Of a stretch of 64,000 nt of DNA, positions 43,751 through 53,201 are shown piece after piece. The position numbers and the translations under genes were made by a program. The notes beneath the pieces are model-generated. The model ran no database searches, had not been told where the DNA came from, and saw only the letters and a list, made by a program, of their open reading frames with translations. Positions within the stretch are counted from its first letter, which is position 1; the number at the start of each line of letters is the position of its first letter. Source of the DNA: Shewanella psychrotolerans. Its GTDB lineage: Bacteria; Pseudomonadota; Gammaproteobacteria; Enterobacterales; Shewanellaceae. Location of the stretch: assembly GCF_019457595.1 (NCBI RefSeq), contig NZ_CP080419.1:1550001-1614000 (forward strand), read 5' to 3'.

Positions 43751-44306
43751 TAGAGCGCCCCCTAGTTTGCGTGTTATCAAGTAATTCTTTGAGTTGGTTA
43801 CGTGCTCTAAATAGGCGAGTCATAACCGTATTTCGATTGAGCGCTAAAATGTCGGCGATCTCTTCGCCGCTAAATCCGCCGATCACCTGCAAAATGAGGG
43901 GTTCTCGATATTCCACTTCGAGCCTACTTATTTGACGATGTATAAAATGCTGCTCCACTTTATCGTCACTTGATGGTGATTGATTATCTTCAAGCTCAGA
44001 CTGTTCTACATCGGAGTAATCGAACTGTTTTCGTTCAAACCGTCGCGCATTTTCTCGGCGTAAAATGGTAATTAACCACGCTTTAGCGGCCTTATCATCC
44101 TTTAGGGATTCTAAAGATTTCCAGGCCCTTAAAAAGGTCTCTTGGGTGATATCTTCAGCAATATGTTTATCGCCACAAAGCCAATAGGCGTAACGAAACA
44201 GATCGGCATGAAGTGCTCTGACAAGGCTATCGTATCGTCGTTGTTTACTTAGCATGTCATTATTGACCGAGGATCTCGGTTTTTTATTTCGCTTAAGGCT
44301 AAACAT
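43743..44306 (-). CDS. ECF-type RNA polymerase sigma factor
   Basis: A 187-residue extracytoplasmic-function sigma factor. Region 2 is visible in LFRYAYWLCGDKHIAEDITQ and ETFLRAWKSL; region 4 in EEIADILALNRNTVMTRLFR. The linker between them is long and acidic. The gene overlaps its DUF3379 partner by 8 bases. The start ATG at 44306 is preceded by GAGTG. It lies downstream of the bat operon but is separated from it by a terminator. Confidence 0.92.
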   Translation of the reverse strand: MFSLKRNKKPRSSVNNDMLSKQRRYDSLVRALHADLFRYAYWLCGDKHIAEDITQETFLRAWKSLESLKDDKAAKAWLITILRRENARRFERKQFDYSDVEQSELEDNQSPSSDDKVEQHFIHRQISRLEVEYREPLILQVIGGFSGEEIADILALNRNTVMTRLFRARNQLKELLDNTQTRGRSNG

Positions 44307-44349
44307 TTTTCACTCGAGATGATCCATTACGTCGATAAGATAACAAAAA

Positions 44350-44370
44350 GGGGTAACTTTACGTTACCCC
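44350..44370 (-). terminator. terminator of the bat operon
   Basis: GGGGTAAC, loop GTAAA on the minus strand, GTTACCCC, then CTTTTTG. It lies beyond the batD stop. Confidence 0.85.
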
Positions 44371-44392
44371 TTAATAATGATGTGAAGCAAGC

Positions 44393-46075
44393 TTACTCGT
44401 TAGGGTTTAGTGGCGCTAGGGCGCTCTTAGCGGTTTGCTCATGTATTAAAGGGGCTTGTTTCACCGCAGTCATTAGTGCCACGGGATCTAAACTTAACTT
44501 GTTTTGACCATAAGCGCTGCGTTGTAAGTCGTTGACGGCTTTACTCAGTGCACTCGTTAGGGACGCGATATCGTTTAAGACCATAGGTTTGCCATATTGC
44601 TCGCTAAAATACGCTTGTAAGGCTAAGATTATTGGTCCCGCTTCAGCGGTTTTACATACCGACTCTAGTTGAGCTAATCCATTCATTTTTGCCGGTTTAC
44701 TGTCTAAATTTGCTTTCGGCTCAGCCACGATAGCCGCAGAAGCGTTATATTGTTTACGCCAAAGGATGAGGGTGGCTAGCCAAAGTAATGCAAACAGAGC
44801 GGTTAGATAGGGCCAAACACCAGCGGAGCTATTGGTCATATCGGTTGGTGCGGTGGGAGATGATAAGGCACTATTAGTCGGTGTACTTGCAGAGGCTACG
44901 ACAGTGACAGTTCGTGCCGGTAAGGTCGCAAATTCCTGCTTTTTAGTACGGCTGTTCCACCACGGGATGCTAATTTCCGGGAGCGTGTATGTCCCTGCTT
45001 TTGTCGGAACTATCGCCGTTGTTTGTGTTAGCTGAGATACCACTTGTTTCTCGCGCACAAAGGTTTGGCGTTGTGGCTTTTCAGGGTAGCTTTTAAAGCT
45101 ATCTGGCACGGGGAGCGTGATTTCTGGCAAGCTAGCATCGTCAGTATTAGATGCTAGCAAGCTAATATTTCGAGTGATAGGCGTGCCTACCTCAATACTC
45201 TCTTCCTTACTGTTGCCGTTACTGTTAGCCGTCGCGTTATTTTCAGGCCAATCCTCCTTTAACACGACCAGATCGCTCACTAACCATTTACCACGGAAAG
45301 ATTCTGGGACAGGTAAAATTGTGATTTCATTTGGCGCGGCTTTGGCCTGCATCGGCCTGCTTTCATTAAAGGAGAACATTCCCCCTCGGCGCGAAGCTTC
45401 AACTAGCACATCGCCAGAAAAACTGGCACCAGAGAGTGATAGCGTCCCGGGCTTATCGGCAATAATGCTGTAGGTTCGCTCGATAACACGGTAACGCCTG
45501 CCATCTAGAATTTCAGTTGTATCACTGTCTTCGCCTAATTGCTTAAGCTGAGCCCCTTCAACATTTGGTGCACTTAATACCCCTCGCTGTAATTCGACAG
45601 CAAGATAAAGTTTAACTTTATAAGTAATTAACTGACCTACGTAGGCTTCTTCGCTTGACAGGCTAGAGCGGATAAACAAGTTTTTCATTTGCTCCGGCTG
45701 ACTGCCCGAAGCGGCAACCTGAAGTGCAATGGGAGCTGAGCTGATATTGTCGATCGTGAGTGAAGGGATGGTAACTGTCCCTGTCTTTTTGGGCGCGAGT
45801 AAAATTTGCCAGCGGGTTTCCTTACTGGCATCAAAGTTCATGATTTGAGTGCTGCGGCTGACGCTGGTGCGTCCGACAATAAAATCTTTTAGCAGGCCTG
45901 AGGTATCAAGGCTACCGTTATCGACATCATCATCGGCTTTGATGGTCAGCACTAAATACTCTCCCTCAATCGCAGGGTTTCGATCGACAGAGGTCTCTAG
46001 CTTAGTCAATGCATAAGCGGAGTTTGAGAGGCAAAGCGCCAATAGAGAAAGAGTCAAAAAATATCGTATTACCAC
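44393..46075 (-). CDS. batD: BatD-family protein
   Basis: A 560-residue membrane protein. It has a signal peptide (FLTLSLLALCLSNSAYA), repeated beta-sandwich domains facing the periplasm (LETSVDRNPAIEGEYLVLTI, YVGQLITYKVKLYL) and a C-terminal membrane helix (WPYLTALFALLWLATLIL) followed by a cytoplasmic tail. This is the BatD layout of the Bacteroides aerotolerance (Bat) operon. It overlaps the preceding gene by 7 bases and is the last gene of the operon. Its molecular role is unknown; a chaperone-like periplasmic function is the usual proposal. Confidence 0.88.
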   Translation of the reverse strand: MVIRYFLTLSLLALCLSNSAYALTKLETSVDRNPAIEGEYLVLTIKADDDVDNGSLDTSGLLKDFIVGRTSVSRSTQIMNFDASKETRWQILLAPKKTGTVTIPSLTIDNISSAPIALQVAASGSQPEQMKNLFIRSSLSSEEAYVGQLITYKVKLYLAVELQRGVLSAPNVEGAQLKQLGEDSDTTEILDGRRYRVIERTYSIIADKPGTLSLSGASFSGDVLVEASRRGGMFSFNESRPMQAKAAPNEITILPVPESFRGKWLVSDLVVLKEDWPENNATANSNGNSKEESIEVGTPITRNISLLASNTDDASLPEITLPVPDSFKSYPEKPQRQTFVREKQVVSQLTQTTAIVPTKAGTYTLPEISIPWWNSRTKKQEFATLPARTVTVVASASTPTNSALSSPTAPTDMTNSSAGVWPYLTALFALLWLATLILWRKQYNASAAIVAEPKANLDSKPAKMNGLAQLESVCKTAEAGPIILALQAYFSEQYGKPMVLNDIASLTSALSKAVNDLQRSAYGQNKLSLDPVALMTAVKQAPLIHEQTAKSALAPLNPNE

Positions 46076-48096
46076 TGTTCGCTGTCCTTTGAAGTCACGC
46101 CCTGACGACGTCGTTTTTGGTATTCAAGTTGCATTTTGTTGCGCAGTAGCACCTGCGGATCGTCGATAACGCCGGTGAGTGCACGCTGCATTTCTGGAGG
46201 CAGATCTTCAGGTGCAATGGCGTTAGTCATTGCCTGGACGTCCTCTTTAGACTCAGAAGCATTATTTTCATCGGTGTCTGCTTGAGCTGCGGCCATAGAT
46301 TGCTCGGTTTGCGGCTGTGAGTCATCGTTAGCCGCTTGTTCAGCGCTCGCTTGTCGCGGCTGTTCTTGCTGCTCGGGATCGGCGCTCATTTGCGCTTCGT
46401 TATCTTGCGGCGTTCCATCTGATTGCTGATTTTCATCAGATTGGGTATTTGCATCTGACTGACTATTTTTGTCGTCATTTGTGCCATCTTGTTGCTGGCT
46501 TTGTTCATTTTGAGTTTGCTCTTGCGAGCCTTGCTGCGATGATTGGCTATCTTGACCTTGTTGCTCTCCCGATTGCTGATCGCCATGCTGCTCTTTTGAT
46601 GACTGCTGCTCGTCACCGCCTTGCGACGGGTCTTGTTGCTGATTCTGTTGATTCGAATTTTGCTGCTGTTGATTGTCTTGATTGTCTTGATTGTCTTGAT
46701 TGTCTTGATTGTCTTGAGATTGCTGGTTTTGATCAGCGCTATTTTGTTGTTGTTGTTGCTGTTTTAGCTGCTTTGCCAGCGCTAAATTATCTTTGGCTTC
46801 AGCTAAGCTAGGGTTCTTGGCAATAGCTTGCTCATACCGCTTAATTGCACCGTCTAAATCTTGCAACTGCATCAAACTATTACCTTGGTTGTATAAGCCT
46901 GTTGCAGAGTTATCTTTTTCATATTGTTCAAGTGCTTGCTCATAATCACCATTACGATAGTGTGCTGCAGCCTGCCAGTTGGGATCGCTAAATAGCTTGG
47001 CTGCCTGCTGATAATCTTGTTGGTTATAGGCTTCCATTGCTCGTTGGTCATCAGTTTGCCAAGGATGTTGCCAGCTATCGGCATAGGCGGGCGTATGAGG
47101 GACGACTAACATCAAGCAAGCCAATGTGGCGATAGCATGCCTAAAACTCATCAGTGCGGGTAATAGCAGTAACAGTGCGATATAAGGACCTAAGTCAAGC
47201 CAGGTTTCACCTTCAAGATCAGATGCCTTAGTTGACTGACTCTGCTCTAACCATTGGTTCAGCGCACGAAGGTCGCCACCATCGGCTCGGTAAGGGTAGA
47301 GGTTACCGCCATTGGCGCTAGCGATTGTGGAGAGTTCATTGTGATCGGTTTTAGGGACAACAATTTGATCGCTATTATCGCGCATTAACTGTCCATCGGG
47401 GAGGCGGATTGGTGCGCCTTGGGCACTGCCAAGGGCAATAATAGACAGTCTATATTGACTATCACTAAGAACACGGATCGATTCATTAATTTGTGCTGTT
47501 GCTACACCATCTGTGAGCAAAATAATATCGCCGCGAAGGTGGCCCCCCTGAGCCAGTAAGCTTTTAGCTTGGGTCAGCGCAGCAGGGAGGTTAGAGCCTC
47601 TAACGGGCATAATTTGTGGTGACAAAGTGGGTAATAAATTAAGCAGTGTTGACATATCTCGAGTGAGAGGGCTGATGGTAAAGGCGTCGCCTGCGTAGGC
47701 AACCAGTCCAGTTTCACCTTCTGTAAGACTGTTGATAAGGTCGGTCGCCTTAAACTTGGCTTGAGTTAATCGGTTTGGCGCAAGATCGGTCGCGTACATA
47801 GACAAGGACATATCCATGACGATCACCCGTCCTTGATTGGTCTCAAATACGGGTAAGCTTTGTTTGGTAAACGCGGGGCCGGATAAGGCGATAACGGCAA
47901 CTAACCAGCTAAAAGTAATGACATTGAGGTTACTCTTTTTTGACTGAGCTTGGGTAGATACCAACACTTTAGCAAGGTGAGGGGCGATATAACGAGTCCA
48001 ACTCGATTGCTGCTGTTCATTGCGGCGAAGTTGCCACAGCATTAACGCCAGTGGTATTAGTGCCAGCAGCCATTCGGGGCGTAAAAAATGGATCAT
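46069..48096 (-). CDS. VWA and TPR protein (BatB-BatC fusion)
   Basis: A 675-residue protein. Two N-terminal helices frame a von Willebrand A domain with a full MIDAS motif D95-x-S97-x-S99 (VMDMSLSM) and LLTDG. A third membrane region lies near 310-340. Two to three TPR units (AAHYRNGDYEQALEQYEK, TGLYNQGNSLMQLQDLDGAI) follow, and then about 190 residues almost entirely Gln, Asn, Asp and Ser. In Bacteroides these functions are split between BatB (VWA) and BatC (TPR). It overlaps both neighbours (4 and 7 bases). Confidence 0.88.
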   Translation of the reverse strand: MIHFLRPEWLLALIPLALMLWQLRRNEQQQSSWTRYIAPHLAKVLVSTQAQSKKSNLNVITFSWLVAVIALSGPAFTKQSLPVFETNQGRVIVMDMSLSMYATDLAPNRLTQAKFKATDLINSLTEGETGLVAYAGDAFTISPLTRDMSTLLNLLPTLSPQIMPVRGSNLPAALTQAKSLLAQGGHLRGDIILLTDGVATAQINESIRVLSDSQYRLSIIALGSAQGAPIRLPDGQLMRDNSDQIVVPKTDHNELSTIASANGGNLYPYRADGGDLRALNQWLEQSQSTKASDLEGETWLDLGPYIALLLLLPALMSFRHAIATLACLMLVVPHTPAYADSWQHPWQTDDQRAMEAYNQQDYQQAAKLFSDPNWQAAAHYRNGDYEQALEQYEKDNSATGLYNQGNSLMQLQDLDGAIKRYEQAIAKNPSLAEAKDNLALAKQLKQQQQQQNSADQNQQSQDNQDNQDNQDNQDNQQQQNSNQQNQQQDPSQGGDEQQSSKEQHGDQQSGEQQGQDSQSSQQGSQEQTQNEQSQQQDGTNDDKNSQSDANTQSDENQQSDGTPQDNEAQMSADPEQQEQPRQASAEQAANDDSQPQTEQSMAAAQADTDENNASESKEDVQAMTNAIAPEDLPPEMQRALTGVIDDPQVLLRNKMQLEYQKRRRQGVTSKDSEQW
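46671..46715 (-). repeat. 9-bp tandem repeat coding for Asp-Asn-Gln
   Basis: Five perfect copies of GATTGTCTT (plus-strand reading), encoding repeated QDN on the minus strand inside the Gln/Asn-rich region of the VWA-TPR protein. Copy-number changes would stay in frame. Confidence 0.95.
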
Positions 48097-49097
48097 AATG
48101 CTCCCCGTTTGTTAAAAATCAAACGTGATGAAATAAAAGGTAGACGTAATAGCATCTGCAACACACTGATTAATAGCGCTGCGGCTAATGGATAATAAAA
48201 TAACTCCGATTGCGGACGATAAGTTAGCTGATCGCTATTGGTCGGCTCGAGTTTGTCTATCTCTTGATAAATTTGGTCTAACTCGGCTGAATTACGAGCA
48301 CGAAAGTAACGGCCGTTGGTTGTGGTTGCTAACTTGGTTAACTGGGCCTCATCAAGATCCATTGAGGGGTTGACTCGCTCGCGGCCAAACAGGGTTCGTC
48401 TTTCCATGACATCTGCGCCAACACCTATGGTATAGATGGTGATGCCACGCTTGGCTGCGATCGCTGCGGCTTGTTCTGGAGAGATAGATCCTGAATTGTT
48501 TGAGCCGTCAGTTAATAGAATCAATACTCGATTACTCTCCTCGGCTTTATCGAAGCGCTTTACACCAAGGGCAATCGCTTCGCCTATCGCCGTCTGTTTA
48601 CCGACCAAGCCAATTTGTGCTTCAGATAAAAATTGGGCGACAGAGCGTCGATCTTGAGTCAAAGGGGCCTGCAGGTAAGCATGATCGGCAAATAGAATTA
48701 GGCCTAATTTGTCGCCTTTTCGCCGTTCGATAAAATCGCTCATGACGTGTTGAACCATGGTGAAACGATCGATGGGTTTATCATTTAATACCATATCTTC
48801 AATCTGCATACTGCCCGATAAATCAACCGCGAGCATTAAGTCGCGGCCTTTGCTAGGCAGCTCTATCACGTCACCAACCCAAAGTGGACGAGCGACAGCA
48901 AAAACTAATAGTGTCCATATGATCCATTGTGGAACTTGACTTATCCGTGAGCTTTTACTGTGACCAACGGCCCCAGAATCGGCAACGCCAGGCATTTGTA
49001 GATGACCACTCACTTGAACCTGCTCAGTCTGGGCGCGTTTAAATATTAGCGGTAGTGGCAATAACAGGAGTAACCAAGCCCACGCTATTGTGAACAT
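48093..49097 (-). CDS. batA: VWA-domain membrane protein (BatA-like)
   Basis: A 334-residue protein with membrane helices at both ends (IAWAWLLLLLPLPLIF; PLAAALLISVLQMLLRL) and another at WIIWTLLVFAVA. The VWA domain between them keeps the MIDAS D92-x-S94-x-S96 (AVDLSGSM), the threonine site in VGKQTAIGEAI and LLTDGSNNSG, so divalent metal binding is expected. It starts within the end of the DUF4381 gene (13-base overlap) and overlaps the next gene by 4 bases. Confidence 0.88.
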   Translation of the reverse strand: MFTIAWAWLLLLLPLPLIFKRAQTEQVQVSGHLQMPGVADSGAVGHSKSSRISQVPQWIIWTLLVFAVARPLWVGDVIELPSKGRDLMLAVDLSGSMQIEDMVLNDKPIDRFTMVQHVMSDFIERRKGDKLGLILFADHAYLQAPLTQDRRSVAQFLSEAQIGLVGKQTAIGEAIALGVKRFDKAEESNRVLILLTDGSNNSGSISPEQAAAIAAKRGITIYTIGVGADVMERRTLFGRERVNPSMDLDEAQLTKLATTTNGRYFRARNSAELDQIYQEIDKLEPTNSDQLTYRPQSELFYYPLAAALLISVLQMLLRLPFISSRLIFNKRGAL

Positions 49098-49588
49098 AAT
49101 ACCTCCTTACCAGTGCCATTTTGTTCTAGCGGTAGGGCGTTATTAAGCCACTGCTTCGCTGCAATTTTGAGTTGTTTGGCTTCCGCGGTAGTAAGCGCTT
49201 GTGCTTGATAGCGTTTAGCCAGCAATTTAGGGAGAGTCTCGTCCATCTTGTGGTCTTGTTGCCTTAACCAAGCGTACCAGTTATCTCCATCGAGTGAGGC
49301 GATGTTTTCTCTTGGCGTATAACTCATCGCGCTTCGCTTAAGCAAGGCATTGACTTCGATAGCCAGCTGCTTGTGGTGTATATCTAACCTATCTAACTGA
49401 GCTATTGCTTCGCGTTTAGCTGCGCTGTGTCGATGACGTTTTATTAGCCAAAAAGCGCAGGCGATTATCGTCACTATTATCACAGCCATTAACAGCCAGT
49501 AACCATATGCCAATGGCCATGCTCCGATGGGCTCTGGTGGTTGGATATCTTTCATCGCAGCTAAAGCGGGATTGTTCGCCGTTTGCAT
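49085..49588 (-). CDS. DUF4381-family membrane protein of the bat operon
   Basis: A 167-residue protein with one membrane helix (GYWLLMAVIIVTIIACAFWLI, residues 30-50), a short periplasmic start containing IQPPEPIGAWPLAYG, and a basic cytoplasmic region with a helical pattern. This is the DUF4381 layout, found between DUF58 and VWA genes in bat-type operons. It begins one base after the DUF58 stop. Confidence 0.85.
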   Translation of the reverse strand: MQTANNPALAAMKDIQPPEPIGAWPLAYGYWLLMAVIIVTIIACAFWLIKRHRHSAAKREAIAQLDRLDIHHKQLAIEVNALLKRSAMSYTPRENIASLDGDNWYAWLRQQDHKMDETLPKLLAKRYQAQALTTAEAKQLKIAAKQWLNNALPLEQNGTGKEVLCSQ

Positions 49589-50518
49589 CTATCTTAAGGC
49601 TCCAATCTGTTGGTTTAGTGGCATCGCGGCGCTTATTACCCGTGGTTGGGCGTTCAGTTGGCTCATCATATTGATAAAGTCTTGTTGCTGGGTTTGTTGG
49701 CTTACCAGCCAGCGATCATAACTATTGCGATTCAAAATAAGCTCGTTATTACCATCTTTCACTGGTAGCTGAAATTGTGCTGGCAGAGGTAACTCTCCTT
49801 GCCTTAATGGGTCTGATATGAGGAATGCACCAATATCACAATGGCGTTTCAATTCACTTAATGGTGCAAGACATTTAGGCGTGAAGTGGCTGCCGTCGCT
49901 GATGATCCAGATTAACGAACCCGGCTTTGCGATGCGGCGCAGGCGCTGGCATGCGCGAAATAGATGGTCGGGCTCATGTTGTTGCTGATTGATACCATCA
50001 AGCTGTTGTTGATGCACAGTCTGGATTGCCGAGATCAATGCCAACATCGCGGTTTGGCGGCTACGAGGTTTTAACTCGATATGCTGTTGCTCACTAGCAA
50101 TTAGGGCGCCTAATCGATCACCATTTGCTACCGCGTTCCACCCTAATGTGCTGCCAAGATGCGCCGCTTGTACTGCTTGGAGCATCAAACTTGAGCCAAA
50201 GTAGAGGCTGTGGCTTAAATCGAGCAACAGCAGCACCGGACGCTCACGCTCTTCAACGAAAAGTTTGGTATGGGCTTTCCCGGTTCGTGCCGTGACGCGC
50301 CAATCAATGGTGCGCACATCATCACCACTCTGGTAATGACGGACTTCCGCAAACTCCATACCACGCCCCTTTATCGTGCTGGCTCTATGACCTGCTAGTG
50401 CCGCACGCGCTTTGGTGTGTCGTTGTGGTAGTGCTCTGGCGATATTCTGACAGGCGAGTAACTCTTTTTGATTGAGTGATACGCCATCGGCAAAGAGTGG
50501 TAACTCACTACTTAACAT
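49589..50518 (-). CDS. DUF58-family protein of the bat operon
   Basis: A 309-residue protein with the DUF58 signature GRGMEFAEVRHYQSGDDVRT followed by IDWRVTARTGKAHTKLFVEE, and then a VWA-like fold with LLLLDLSHSLYFGS, in which DxSxS is kept. It lacks membrane segments and is predicted cytoplasmic. It overlaps the MoxR gene by one base and is expected to act with it. Confidence 0.88.
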   Translation of the reverse strand: MLSSELPLFADGVSLNQKELLACQNIARALPQRHTKARAALAGHRASTIKGRGMEFAEVRHYQSGDDVRTIDWRVTARTGKAHTKLFVEERERPVLLLLDLSHSLYFGSSLMLQAVQAAHLGSTLGWNAVANGDRLGALIASEQQHIELKPRSRQTAMLALISAIQTVHQQQLDGINQQQHEPDHLFRACQRLRRIAKPGSLIWIISDGSHFTPKCLAPLSELKRHCDIGAFLISDPLRQGELPLPAQFQLPVKDGNNELILNRNSYDRWLVSQQTQQQDFINMMSQLNAQPRVISAAMPLNQQIGALR

Positions 50519-51474
50519 TAAGGCACCGCAACTTGGCTAAGAATATAGTTGATCACTTGGTCGGCATTCACGCCTTCAGCTTGTGCTTGGTAACTGAGCA
50601 ACAGGCGATGACGCAGTACGTTAGGCACCACAGCTTGAATATCTTCTGGCGATACGTAGTCTCGCTCCATTAACCATGCCCGCGCTCGAGCGCATCGTTC
50701 GATAGAGATGGTGGCGCGAGGGCTAACGCCATACTCAAGCCAGCTGGCTAAGGTATCGCTGTATTGCTCAGGTTGACGCGTCGCCATGACGATGTTGACT
50801 ATATATTGTTCTAGCGGCTCTGCTAAGTAGATCTCCAACGCTTCGGCGCGTGCTGCAAACACTTCTACTTGAGCGATAGGTGATACTTTTGGCAGATCAT
50901 GTGCTTTGGCTTCATTGCGAGAGAGCCTCATGATCTCAAATTCAGTTTCAGCACTAGGGTAATCCAAGTTGAGATGCATTAAGAAACGGTCTAGTTGCGC
51001 TTCAGGTAGCGGATAAGTCCCTTCGTTTTCTAACGGGTTTTGGGTTGCCATAACTAAAAACAGCTTAGGTAATTGATAACTATGCTTACCTACGGTGACT
51101 TGACCTTCCGCCATCGCTTCGAGCAAGGCTGACTGAACTTTAGCCGGTGCTCGGTTGATCTCATCTGCCAAGATCAAGTTATGGAAAATTGGACCCGCTT
51201 CAAATTCGAAGGTGGCGGTCTGGGCGCGATAAATATCGGTACCCGTTAAATCAGCAGGTAGAAGATCGGGCGTAAACTGAATTCGATGGAAATCGCCTTC
51301 GACGCCATCGCTTAGCGCTTTAACCGCACGAGTCTTAGCTAAACCTGGCGGGCCTTCAACCAATAAATGACCATCGGCTATTAATGCAATCAATAAGTTT
51401 TCGGTGAGAGTGGGCTGACCTAAAATGACTTTGTTTAGGTATTCACGTAATGCATGAAATCGACTTAACGGCAT
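50518..51474 (-). CDS. MoxR-family AAA+ ATPase
   Basis: A 318-residue AAA+ ATPase of the MoxR family: Walker A GPPGLAKT (41-48), Walker B with ILADEINRAPAKVQSALLEA and the sensor-1 region VMATQNPLENEGTYPLPEAQ with the family signature EGTYPLPEAQLDRF. MoxR proteins act as chaperone-like ATPases that assemble or activate proteins with VWA partners. The ATG at 51474 is preferred to an upstream TTG without a ribosome-binding site. It is the first gene of the six-gene operon; the 412 bases upstream separate it from divergent fadI. Confidence 0.92.
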   Translation of the reverse strand: MPLSRFHALREYLNKVILGQPTLTENLLIALIADGHLLVEGPPGLAKTRAVKALSDGVEGDFHRIQFTPDLLPADLTGTDIYRAQTATFEFEAGPIFHNLILADEINRAPAKVQSALLEAMAEGQVTVGKHSYQLPKLFLVMATQNPLENEGTYPLPEAQLDRFLMHLNLDYPSAETEFEIMRLSRNEAKAHDLPKVSPIAQVEVFAARAEALEIYLAEPLEQYIVNIVMATRQPEQYSDTLASWLEYGVSPRATISIERCARARAWLMERDYVSPEDIQAVVPNVLRHRLLLSYQAQAEGVNADQVINYILSQVAVP

Positions 51475-51724
51475 GTTGCTACTCAGTTTTATCAATAGTG
51501 TGAGCTGTAGACAGCGAAATAGGGTAAGAATTCATATAGGGGCGGTTTTGCTAATTTCAAGGCAGTAATGCACTGCGAATGAATGTGGCAGCTTCATCCT
51601 AAATGTAAATCAGCAAAATAAGTTAGCATGCTTGATAGGGGATTTAAACCGATTAAGGGGGATAAATTGGCTTTTATTAAACATTGTTAATCAACATCTT
51701 TTTGGATAATTTACCAGTAAAAAC

Positions 51725-51738
51725 CAAACAGCTGTTTA
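51725..51738 (+). promoter_or_regulatory. PsrA-like palindrome upstream of fadI
   Basis: CAAAC-AGCT-GTTTA fits the AAAC-N4-GTTT pattern described for PsrA, a fatty-acid-responsive TetR-family regulator. It lies about 150 bases upstream of fadI and between it and moxR. Confidence 0.4.
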
Positions 51739-51775
51739 AAACTTCGAAATAAGAAGTTAGAATCAGATCACACTT

Positions 51776-51792
51776 TGATGGTCTGACCTGTT
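51776..51792 (+). promoter_or_regulatory. FadR-like operator upstream of fadI
   Basis: The 17-mer at 51776-51792 contains the complete core TGGTCTGACC and matches the FadR consensus AACTGGTCNGACCAGTT at 12 of 16 defined positions. It lies 95 bases before the fadI start. Confidence 0.5.
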
Positions 51793-51886
51793 GCTTAAGT
51801 GATGATTTTTGAGGCAGCAGTGTAAGGAAACAATAATAACTGCGCCAATAGCATAATGCTTATTAGGTGTAAAAAGAGGGCAAAAG

Positions 51887-53197
51887 ATGAGTGATTTACA
51901 GCAAGTAACCAATGCAAAAGGCGATCGCATTGCGATTGTGATGGGGCTTCGGACCCCTTTTGCTAAGCAGGCCACTGCATTTCATGGTGTTTCGGCATTG
52001 GATATGGGGAAAATGGTGGTCAATGAGTTGCTATCTCGCTCTGAACTTGACCCTAAAGAGATTGAGCAGTTGGTGTATGGCCAAGTCGTACAGATGCCAG
52101 CAGCGCCTAATATTGCCCGGGAAATCGTACTTGGTACAGGTATGAATGTTGCGACCGATGCTTACAGTGTGACTCGTGCCTGTGCTACTAGTTTTCAGTC
52201 AACGGTGAATGTCGCCGAATCTATCATGACGGGAAATATTGAGATTGGTATAGCGGGTGGCGCGGACTCATCATCGGTATTGCCCATTGGCGTGTCGAAA
52301 AAGCTGGCTCATGCACTGGTTGATCTCAATAAGGCCCGCAGCTTTGGTCAAAAGTTCGCCATCTTTAGACGCATAGGTTTAAAAGACTTGTTACCTGTTC
52401 CACCTGCGGTTGCTGAATATTCAACTGGGTTATCTATGGGGCAAACCGCAGAGCAGATGGCTAAGACCTACAATATCAGCCGCGCCGATCAAGATGCACT
52501 CGCACATCGCTCTCACTCTTTAGCCACTGATACTTGGAATTCGGGGCATTTGCGTGAGGAGGTGATGACAGCGCATGTACCTCCATATAAATCTTTTATC
52601 GATCGTGATAACAATATTCGTGAAAACTCATCTATCGAGTCGTATGCCAAATTGAGACCTGCATTCGATCGTAAACACGGCTCTGTTACTGCGGCTAACA
52701 GTACGCCATTGACTGACGGTGCTTCAGCGGTGCTGCTAATGAGTGAAAGCCGTGCTAAGGCCTTGGGTTATCAACCGATTGGTTACATAAAGAGTTACGC
52801 GTTTACTGCCATTGATGTATGGCAAGATATGTTGATGGGTCCATCGTACGCGACGCCACTTGCACTAAAACGCGCAGGAATGGAGCTTGAAGATTTAACC
52901 CTGATTGAAATGCACGAAGCGTTCGCAGCCCAAACACTGGCCAATATGCAGATGTTTGCTTCTAAAAAGTTTGCAGAGGAAAAGCTCGGTCGTAACCGCG
53001 CCATTGGCGAAATTGATATGAGTAAATTCAATGTACTCGGTGGCTCACTTGCTTATGGTCATCCGTTTGCGGCAACGGGTACACGTTTGATCACTCAGGT
53101 GTGTCGTGAGCTTAAACGTCGCGGTGGTGGTACTGGGTTGGCAACGGCCTGTGCGGCTGGTGGTCTTGGCGCAGCAATGATTGTAGAAGTGGAGTGA
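51887..53197 (+). CDS. fadI: 3-ketoacyl-CoA thiolase FadI (anaerobic-type beta-oxidation beta subunit)
   Basis: A 436-residue thiolase, the size of E. coli FadI. The active-site cysteine is C99 in RACATSFQS; the second-half motifs are [17 protein letters not shown], the histidine-containing [16 protein letters not shown] and the second cysteine in [13 protein letters not shown]. It cleaves 3-ketoacyl-CoA to acetyl-CoA and a shortened acyl-CoA, in complex with FadJ. It is 4 bases from fadJ, and the ribosome-binding site AGAGGG-like lies upstream of the ATG. Confidence 0.95.
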   Translation: MSDLQQVTNAKGDRIAIVMGLRTPFAKQATAFHGVSALDMGKMVVNELLSRSELDPKEIEQLVYGQVVQMPAAPNIAREIVLGTGMNVATDAYSVTRACATSFQSTVNVAESIMTGNIEIGIAGGADSSSVLPIGVSKKLAHALVDLNKARSFGQKFAIFRRIGLKDLLPVPPAVAEYSTGLSMGQTAEQMAKTYNISRADQDALAHRSHSLATDTWNSGHLREEVMTAHVPPYKSFIDRDNNIRENSSIESYAKLRPAFDRKHGSVTAANSTPLTDGASAVLLMSESRAKALGYQPIGYIKSYAFTAIDVWQDMLMGPSYATPLALKRAGMELEDLTLIEMHEAFAAQTLANMQMFASKKFAEEKLGRNRAIGEIDMSKFNVLGGSLAYGHPFAATGTRLITQVCRELKRRGGGTGLATACAAGGLGAAMIVEVE

Positions 53198-53201
53198 TCT
53201 C

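Noticed and set aside
46449..46811. 120-codon plus-strand frame opposite the Gln/Asn-rich region
   Set aside because: It arises from low-complexity CAA/CAG-type codons read backwards; there is no start signal.
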